A DNA stretch of 64,000 nucleotides from Microbacterium yannicii PS01 (GTDB taxonomy: Bacteria > Actinomycetota > Actinomycetes > Actinomycetales > Microbacteriaceae): the NCBI RefSeq assembly GCF_000304335.1, contig NZ_CAJF01000003.1, forward strand, positions 62,001-126,000. Direction: 5' to 3'. Under the pieces are notes generated by a model that was not told the origin of the DNA, searched no databases, and saw only the letters and a list, made by a program, of their open reading frames with translations. Below, piece by piece: positions 58,733 to 64,000 of this stretch. The translations under genes and the position numbers were made by a program. Within the stretch, counting starts at the first letter, position 1. Every line of letters begins with the position of its first letter.

Positions 58733-58770
58733 AGGCGGGGCCTCCGACACGGGCGCCGGAGACCCCGCCT
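58733..58770 (-). terminator. Terminator of the nucleotidase gene inside the uvrA promoter
   Basis: A 14-bp stem with one mismatch (58733-58746 with 58757-58770) lies 27 bp beyond the nucleotidase stop. Its inner end touches the uvrA -10 (58728-58733), so the stem occupies the spacer and -35 zone of that promoter. Confidence 0.75.
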
Positions 58771-58796
58771 TCACGGGTTGCTGTCAGGGGCGGCGG

Positions 58797-61115
58797 CTAC
58801 CAGATGAGGACCGGGACTGCCGGGCTGTCGGATGGCGCCACCGACTCGCTGCCCCCGTACGCGGCTGAGAGCCGGTGGAGCCCCTTGCCGAGTGGAGGCA
58901 GCTGAACCTTGACGACGCCCCGATCGGATGCGGCGAGCGTCGCGGTCGCGATCACCTCATCGCCGTCGAGGATGGTCACGTCGCCGACGACCGGCACACC
59001 GCCCTCGGCGAGGACGATCGCGGTGAACTTCACCTTCGCGTTCGCCTTCGCGATGATCTTGTTCGCGAATCCGACCGTGGCGCTCTCGGCGCGCGCGAAC
59101 ACCGGGATCGTGATGTCGAGGCTCGTGCCGGTGGCGGTGGTGACCGTGAGGGGCACCGGCACGGACGTTCCGGCCGGCGCAGACCCCGTGGCCCCCTCGG
59201 GAACCGTCACCGTCACCGTGGCGGTGCCGCTGCCATCCGCGTGCGTGCTGGGCAGGGAGGGCGAGACGGCGCCGGATCCCGCGGCGACGCCGGCGATGGC
59301 GACGTCCACGGCCATCACGCGCGGCTCGGTGGTGCTGAAGTCGAGGGACGACAGCGCGACGTCGAACGTGCTCCCCTCCTCGTACCCCTGGGCGCCGGGT
59401 GCGGGCAGGGTCGCGCCGATCGAGCGCTGTGCGAGATCGGGCGTGGCGGTGCCGATCTCGGCCATGTACGCCACCATCGACTCGAGGTCGACCTGACCGG
59501 TGTCGCGCTTGTTCGTCCCCTGCCCGATGGCGGCGAAGTTGTCGCCGCCGGACGCCAGGAACGAGTTCGCGACGACGCGGTACGACGCCGTGGGGTCGAT
59601 GTCGACGCCGTCGAGAGTCATCCGTGTGATGCGCGATCCCGGCGCAGCGGCCGGGTCGTAGACGTACTCGAAGCCGGCCGAGATCCCGAGCTTGAGGTAC
59701 GGCCGCGTCGCGCCGGACGGCTGCCACTGCTGCTCGAGGGCCTGCCGGATCTGTTCTCCCGTCATGGAGAGTGTCACCAGCGTGTTCGCGAAGGACTGGA
59801 CGGTCGCGGCTTCCTTGTAGGTGAGCACGCCGTCGGGTGCGAACGCCATGTCGGCGCGCAGGCCACCAGGGTTCATGAACGCGATCTGCGTCTGCGGGTC
59901 CGTCCGTCGCGCCGACCACAGCTGCGCATCCGCGACGAAATTGCCGAGCGTGGACTCACCGCCCCGGTTCTCCGCGCCGCTCGCCTGCTTCGCGCGGTTG
60001 AAGTCGGCGGTGATGTCGCCGAGCTTGACCGAGCCAGGGCCTTCGGCGGCCGCCACGGCGCTGGCGACCAACGTGGCGATCGGGTCGCCGGCGGGAACCG
60101 CGTAACGCGGCACGGTCGCGGTCGCGGGGTTCGCGTCGTGGTCCCAGTACATGTCGATGACGGTGTTGTCCATCGACAGCACCTGCTTCGTGTCGGGGTC
60201 GACGGTGATCCGCATGTCGCTGAACTTCTCGCCGTACTGGCCCGACGAGATGACGGGCCGCATGCCGGTGTCGCCGGCGTACGGAACCTCGTGGTTGTAC
60301 GCCAGGTGCGTGTGGCCCGAGACGATGGCGTTGACCTTCGGCGTGACGTTGTTGACGATCTCGCCGAACGCGGTGCCGGGATCTGTCGAGGCTGCGAGCG
60401 AGGTGCCGGGGGCACCCTCGTGGATGAGCAGCACGAGCACGTCGGCTTCGAGGTTGGTGTCGGTGGCGACACCGTCGGTGAGAGTGTCGGCCACGGCGTT
60501 GACGCTCTGCACGATGTCGCGGACTTCGATGTCCTGGATCCCGGCCGGGCTCACCAGCGAGGGAAGCTCCTCGGTCACGGCGCCGATGAAGCCGACCTTG
60601 ATGCCTTCCATCTCCTTCACCCATGACTCCGCGAGACCCGGCAGGCCCGTCGACTTCTCGTAGACGTTCGCGGCGATGTACTCCCAGTCGGCGAGATCCT
60701 GCACGCGACCTTCGAGGTCGGCCCAGCCCTTGTCGAATTCGTGATTGCCCGCGGCGCTGACCTCGAGGCCCGCCTCGTTGAGCGTCTCGATCGTCGGCAC
60801 GTCGTTCTGGATGAACGATGTGAAGGTCGATGCGCCGATCATGTCGCCGGCCGCGGCGAAGACCGTGTTCGGGTTGCCGGCGCGCACCTGGTTCACGGCC
60901 TGGGCCAGTGCGGCGATGCCACCGGCGGGGGCCACCTGCTCGATCCGGCCGTGGAAGTCGTTCACGGTCACGAGATCGATCTCGACGGGGGTGGCGGCGC
61001 CCTGTGCGGCGGGCGCGACGAATGTCGCCGCGGCAAGCGCGCAGGCGGCGGCTGTCGCGCCGAGCGCGAGACGTCGGCGGAGGGGCGGGGATGCGGGACG
61101 CGGGCCAGATCGCAT
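58797..61115 (-). CDS. Exported 5'-nucleotidase-type metallophosphoesterase
   Basis: This is a secreted protein of about 772 residues. An Arg-rich signal peptide (LRRRLALGATAAACALAAATF, possibly Tat) precedes a calcineurin-like domain with NDFHGRIE, AGDMIGAS, GNHEFDKG and GHTHLAYNHE, then the 5'-nucleotidase C-terminal domain (NPGGLRADMAF, RVVANSFLASGGDNFAAIGQ). A Gly/Thr/Val-rich Ig-like tail follows, ending PAVPVLIW without LPXTG or a membrane anchor. It should release phosphate and nucleosides from nucleotides outside the cell. ATG 61115 is chosen as the start nearest a normal signal peptide. It is a single gene upstream of uvrA. Confidence 0.92.
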   Translation of the reverse strand: MRSGPRPASPPLRRRLALGATAAACALAAATFVAPAAQGAATPVEIDLVTVNDFHGRIEQVAPAGGIAALAQAVNQVRAGNPNTVFAAAGDMIGASTFTSFIQNDVPTIETLNEAGLEVSAAGNHEFDKGWADLEGRVQDLADWEYIAANVYEKSTGLPGLAESWVKEMEGIKVGFIGAVTEELPSLVSPAGIQDIEVRDIVQSVNAVADTLTDGVATDTNLEADVLVLLIHEGAPGTSLAASTDPGTAFGEIVNNVTPKVNAIVSGHTHLAYNHEVPYAGDTGMRPVISSGQYGEKFSDMRITVDPDTKQVLSMDNTVIDMYWDHDANPATATVPRYAVPAGDPIATLVASAVAAAEGPGSVKLGDITADFNRAKQASGAENRGGESTLGNFVADAQLWSARRTDPQTQIAFMNPGGLRADMAFAPDGVLTYKEAATVQSFANTLVTLSMTGEQIRQALEQQWQPSGATRPYLKLGISAGFEYVYDPAAAPGSRITRMTLDGVDIDPTASYRVVANSFLASGGDNFAAIGQGTNKRDTGQVDLESMVAYMAEIGTATPDLAQRSIGATLPAPGAQGYEEGSTFDVALSSLDFSTTEPRVMAVDVAIAGVAAGSGAVSPSLPSTHADGSGTATVTVTVPEGATGSAPAGTSVPVPLTVTTATGTSLDITIPVFARAESATVGFANKIIAKANAKVKFTAIVLAEGGVPVVGDVTILDGDEVIATATLAASDRGVVKVQLPPLGKGLHRLSAAYGGSESVAPSDSPAVPVLIW

Positions 61116-61245
61116 GGGTGCGTGCTTCTCTCTGTGAGCCGGTGCAGGAGGCGCGTCGTCAGTCCGCCGGGTGAGGAGGGCCACATCGCACCGCTTCCGA
61201 CCCTAAGAGAAGACCCCGCATTCGCCTAGGACGGAATCGTGTTCC

Positions 61246-61689
61246 TCAGCGGTGACCCGCGAACGGGGCGAGCGCGTCGCGCAGCGCGAGAAGGCCCTCC
61301 GCGTCGGCGCCGACGCTGCGCATCACTTGCTCTGGCACCGTGAGCGCCCGCCTCCGCAGTGCCGCACCCGCCTCGGTGAGCCCGACATCGAGCACCCGCT
61401 CGTCGGCACCGCGACGTGCGCGGGTCACCAGGCCCTGCGCCTCCAGTCGCTTGACGAGGGGCGACAGTGTCGCCGGCTCGAGGGCCAGCTCGGTCGCGAG
61501 CTCGCGAAGCGACCGGGGCGAGTCCTCCCACAGTGCGAGCATCACCAGGTACTGCGGGTGAGTGAGACCGAGAGGCTCGAGGATGGGCCGGTAGATCCCG
61601 ACCACATTGCGCGCGGCGGTGACGAGCGCGAAGCAGACCTGGTTCTCGAGCTTGAGCACGTCGTCGGGTGAGATCGAGGAAGTTGTCAC
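61246..61689 (-). CDS. OhrR-like MarR-family redox regulator
   Basis: This 147-residue MarR protein has the N-terminal LENQVCFALVTAARNVVGIY, which matches the peroxide-sensing Cys region of OhrR. The winged helix is LRELATELALEPATLSPLVK and RLEAQGLVTRARRGADERVL. OhrR senses organic hydroperoxides and normally controls ohr; no ohr gene is seen here, so the target may lie elsewhere or be the divergent small gene. The GTG start at 61689 has TAAGAT (61696-61701, minus strand) ending 6 nt upstream, leaderless. Overlapping palindromes lie in the 42-bp divergent gap. Confidence 0.9.
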   Translation of the reverse strand: MTTSSISPDDVLKLENQVCFALVTAARNVVGIYRPILEPLGLTHPQYLVMLALWEDSPRSLRELATELALEPATLSPLVKRLEAQGLVTRARRGADERVLDVGLTEAGAALRRRALTVPEQVMRSVGADAEGLLALRDALAPFAGHR

Positions 61690-61707
61690 GCTCAGATCTT
61701 ATACACG

Positions 61708-61726
61708 CTAACTGTTAGTACACTAA
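61708..61726. promoter_or_regulatory. Overlapping palindromes, MarR operator candidate
   Basis: CTAAC-T-GTTAG (61708-61718) and TTAGT-AC-ACTAA (61715-61726) share four bases. The second contains TACACT (61719-61724), the -10 of the divergent small gene, which ends 7 nt before its ATG. Binding would block that promoter and probably the regulator promoter as well. Confidence 0.65.
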
Positions 61727-61731
61727 TAAAC

Positions 61732-61986
61732 ATGTCTGATCAGGATGCCCCCACTCCTCCCCGTCCGCCGCTGCGGGTCCGCGTACGCGAGGCCGGTGGG
61801 TGGTACGCCTGGTTCAACGCCAAGCTCATCCGCGCCGCCGGGCCCGCAGCCGTCGGGCCGTACGAGACCGCGCCCCCGCCGTCGGCGGCGGAGCGCGCCG
61901 AACGCGCATGCCCGCTCTGCGGCGCGCCGCTCTCGCAGCACACGTTCGACCGCTCGGGGCCGAAGCCGCTGATGCACTGCCCCTGA
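61732..61986 (+). CDS. Small zinc-ribbon-like protein of unknown function
   Basis: This is an 84-residue basic protein: an Arg/Pro-rich start (PPRPPLRVRVREAGGWYAWF), then a C-terminal half-ribbon CPLCGAPLSQHTF and, near the end, MHCP. The Cys-x2-Cys ... His-Cys set could bind one zinc ion. TACACT ends 7 nt before the ATG, so it is predicted leaderless. It is divergent from the OhrR-like regulator and shares its operator region, which suggests a thiol-stress-linked role, by inference. I know no family name for it. Confidence 0.72.
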   Translation: MSDQDAPTPPRPPLRVRVREAGGWYAWFNAKLIRAAGPAAVGPYETAPPPSAAERAERACPLCGAPLSQHTFDRSGPKPLMHCP

Positions 61987-61987
61987 G

Positions 61988-62009
61988 CTTCGGCGGGCTC
62001 CGTCCGAAG
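61988..62009 (+). terminator. Weak terminator-like hairpin
   Basis: CTTCGG and CCGAAG form a 6-bp stem with a 10-nt loop right after the stop of the small zinc-ribbon gene, before the end of the convergent uvrB gene. Confidence 0.4.
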
Positions 62010-62040
62010 TGCCTCGAATGACGCCGCTCGGCGCTCCGAG

Positions 62041-64000
62041 TCAGGCGTGACCGGCGCGCTCCATCGCCCGCAGCTCCTTCTTCAGGTCTTGGACCTCGTC
62101 GCGCAGGCGCGCCGCCAGTTCGAACTTGAGCTCTCCGGCGGCGGAGAGCATCTGGGTGCTGAGATCGGCGATCGTCGCCTCGAGCTGCTCGGCCCCCTCC
62201 GCTGCGATCCCCTCCCGGCGCAGCTGAGGAGTCGGAGACTTGCCCTTGCCCGACTTGGTCTTGGCGGCCGCCTTGCCCCGCAGCATCCGATCGGTGTCGG
62301 AGGCCTCGCGCGCGAGCACCTCGGTGATGTCGGCGATCCGCTTGCGCAGCGGCTGCGGATCGATGCCGTGGGCCGTGTTGTACGCGACCTGCTTCTCGCG
62401 ACGGCGATCGGTCTCTTCGATGGCGTTGCGCATGGAGTCCGTCATCGTGTCGGCGTACATGTGGACCTGCCCCGAGACGTTGCGCGCCGCGCGGCCGATC
62501 GTCTGGATGAGCGAGGTCCCGCTGCGCAGGAATCCCTCTTTGTCGGCATCCAGGATCGACACGAGCGAGACTTCCGGCAGGTCCAGCCCTTCGCGGAGCA
62601 GGTTGATGCCCACCAGCACGTCGTACACGCCCGCGCGCAGCTCGCTCAGCAGCTCGACACGGCGAAGGGTGTCGACGTCGGAGTGCAGGTAGCGCACCCG
62701 CACGCCGTGCTCCCCGAGGAAGTCGGTGAGCTCCTCGGCCATCTTCTTGGTGAGCGTCGTGACGAGCACGCGCTCGTCACGTTCGACGCGGACGCGGATC
62801 TCTTCCAGCAGGTCGTCGATCTGACCCTTGGACGGCTTGACGATGATCTCGGGATCGACCAGGCCGGTCGGGCGGATGATCTGCTCGACGACGCCGTCGG
62901 CGACGCCCATCTCGTAGCGTCCCGGCGTTGCGGACAGGTAGACCGTCTGGCCCACGCGCGCCTTGAACTCGTCCCACCGCAGGGGTCGGTTGTCCATTGC
63001 GCTCGGAAGCCGGAAGCCGTGCTCCACGAGGGTGCGCTTGCGGGAGGCATCGCCCTCGTACATCGCCCCGATCTGCGGAACCGCGACGTGCGACTCGTCG
63101 ATCACCATGAGGAAGTCGTCGGGGAAGAAGTCCAGCAGGGTGTGCGGGGGCTCCCCGGGCATCCGGCCGTCCAGGTGGCGTGAGTAGTTCTCGATCCCGG
63201 AGCAGAAGCCCAGCTGCTGCAGCATCTCGAGGTCGAACGTCGTGCGCATGCGCAGGCGCTGCGCCTCGAGCAGCTTGTTCTGCGACTCCAGCTCTTTCAG
63301 TCGGTGCTCCAGCTCGTGCTCGATCGTGCCGATCGCCCGCTGCACGGTCTCGGTGCCGGCGACGTAGTGCGACGCGGGGAAGATGGGGACCGACTCCATG
63401 CGCTGCACCACATCGCCCGTGAGCGGGTGCAGCATGTACAGCGCCTCGATCTCGTCGCCGAACATCTCGATGCGGATGGCGTACTCCTCGTAGACCGGGA
63501 TGATCTCGATGGTGTCGCCGCGCACGCGGAAGTTGCCGCGGGAGAAGTCCACGTCGTTGCGGTTGTACTGCATGGCGATGAACTTGCGGATCAGCGCGTC
63601 GCGCGAGTAGACCTCGCCGACCTGCAGCGCCACCATCGCCCGCATGTACTCCTCTGGGGCGCCGAGGCCGTAGATGCACGAGACGGTGCTCACCACGATG
63701 ACGTCGCGCCTCGAGAGCAGCGAGTTCGTGGTGGAGTGGCGCAGCCGCTCGACCTCGGCGTTGATCGACGAGTCCTTCTCGATGAACGTATCGGTCTGCG
63801 GCACGTAGGCCTCGGGCTGGTAGTAGTCGTAGTAGCTGACGAAGTACTCGACGGCGTTGTGCGGCATCAGCTCGCGGAACTCGTTGGCCAGCTGCGCCGC
63901 CAGGGTCTTGTTGTGCGCCAGGACGAGAGTGGGGCGCTGGACCGCCTCGACGAGCCAGGCCGTCGTGGCGGACTTTCCGGTGCCCGTCGCGCCGAGCAGG
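62041..64000 (-). CDS. uvrB: Excinuclease ABC subunit B (partial, start beyond window)
   Basis: About 652 residues of UvrB are present; the first residues are off the right edge. Reading in from 64000 gives [20 protein letters not shown] (Walker A), then [18 protein letters not shown], the beta-hairpin region [16 protein letters not shown], the helicase motifs [17 protein letters not shown] and [20 protein letters not shown], and the C-terminal UVR motif [20 protein letters not shown]. It receives damaged DNA from UvrA and recruits UvrC. It is not adjacent to uvrA; the nucleotidase, MarR and zinc-ribbon genes lie between. Confidence 0.97.
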   Translation of the reverse strand, partial: LLGATGTGKSATTAWLVEAVQRPTLVLAHNKTLAAQLANEFRELMPHNAVEYFVSYYDYYQPEAYVPQTDTFIEKDSSINAEVERLRHSTTNSLLSRRDVIVVSTVSCIYGLGAPEEYMRAMVALQVGEVYSRDALIRKFIAMQYNRNDVDFSRGNFRVRGDTIEIIPVYEEYAIRIEMFGDEIEALYMLHPLTGDVVQRMESVPIFPASHYVAGTETVQRAIGTIEHELEHRLKELESQNKLLEAQRLRMRTTFDLEMLQQLGFCSGIENYSRHLDGRMPGEPPHTLLDFFPDDFLMVIDESHVAVPQIGAMYEGDASRKRTLVEHGFRLPSAMDNRPLRWDEFKARVGQTVYLSATPGRYEMGVADGVVEQIIRPTGLVDPEIIVKPSKGQIDDLLEEIRVRVERDERVLVTTLTKKMAEELTDFLGEHGVRVRYLHSDVDTLRRVELLSELRAGVYDVLVGINLLREGLDLPEVSLVSILDADKEGFLRSGTSLIQTIGRAARNVSGQVHMYADTMTDSMRNAIEETDRRREKQVAYNTAHGIDPQPLRKRIADITEVLAREASDTDRMLRGKAAAKTKSGKGKSPTPQLRREGIAAEGAEQLEATIADLSTQMLSAAGELKFELAARLRDEVQDLKKELRAMERAGHA

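Noticed and set aside
58797..58850. Sortase anchor on the exported nucleotidase
   Set aside because: The C-terminus PAVPVLIW has no LPXTG, hydrophobic helix or basic tail, so the protein is treated as secreted and unanchored.

Overview
This window looks like the chromosome of a high-GC actinomycete of the family Microbacteriaceae, most likely Microbacterium or a close relative. The evidence is uniformly high GC codon use and actinobacterial marker genes (rbpA, whiA, opcA, a divergent glgM-type glycogen synthase/glgC pair, actinobacterial uvrA and uvrC). Many genes also have a TANNNT -10 hexamer 6-8 nt before the start codon, as expected for leaderless mRNAs. The genus is an inference; the phylum-level placement is firm. 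I see no tRNA, rRNA, CRISPR array, insertion sequence or prophage.

Positions 1-9.4 kb hold branched-chain amino acid/acyl-CoA catabolism. A biotin-dependent acyl-CoA carboxylase (alpha subunit cut by the window edge, beta subunit) lies divergent from a TetR regulator, with a palindromic operator between them. A Tat-exported phospholipase C-like enzyme follows. Next is a branched-chain 2-oxoacid dehydrogenase operon (E1 alpha, E1 beta, E2) divergent from an Lrp/AsnC regulator. From 9.4 to 20.9 kb there is a mixed region: an EamA exporter with a divergent CGNR-type regulator, two alpha/beta hydrolases, a DnaQ-like exonuclease, ribosomal protein L31 type B, an ABC ATPase, glycogen synthesis (glgM/glgC), serB, a FabG-like reductase, a frameshifted DUF4190-type membrane protein, and a tightly overlapping trio ending in SURF1.

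Positions 20.9-30.3 kb hold an ABC-F translation factor, a five-gene ferric-siderophore uptake operon (binding lipoprotein, two permeases, ATPase, siderophore-interacting reductase) behind a DtxR/IdeR-like box, an MFS transporter and a MalY/PatB-type lyase. Positions 30.3-38.7 kb link iron-sulfur and heme A biosynthesis: sufB-sufD-Rieske ferredoxin-sufC-sufT faces ctaA, and ctaB lies further on. Between ctaA and ctaB are a small membrane protein and a low-GC pair of unknown exported proteins (36.3-37.6 kb). This pair is the least understood part of the window.

Positions 39.0-47.2 kb are a pentose-phosphate operon (tkt-tal-pgi-zwf-opcA-pgl). On the other strand, 47.2-51.7 kb carries rbpA, secG and the glycolytic trio tpiA-pgk-gap, then sodA. 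As written, pgk is broken by one extra base in a G6 run. Positions 51.8-64 kb hold whiA, rapZ, uvrC, uvrA, an exported 5'-nucleotidase-type phosphoesterase, an OhrR-like MarR regulator divergent from a tiny zinc-ribbon protein, and uvrB cut by the right edge. Most of the window is well-understood core metabolism. The items most worth a second look are the leaderless promoter pattern, the two homopolymer frameshifts, several perfect palindromes in divergent promoters, a 48-bp duplication between E1 beta and E2, and the unknown exported pair.
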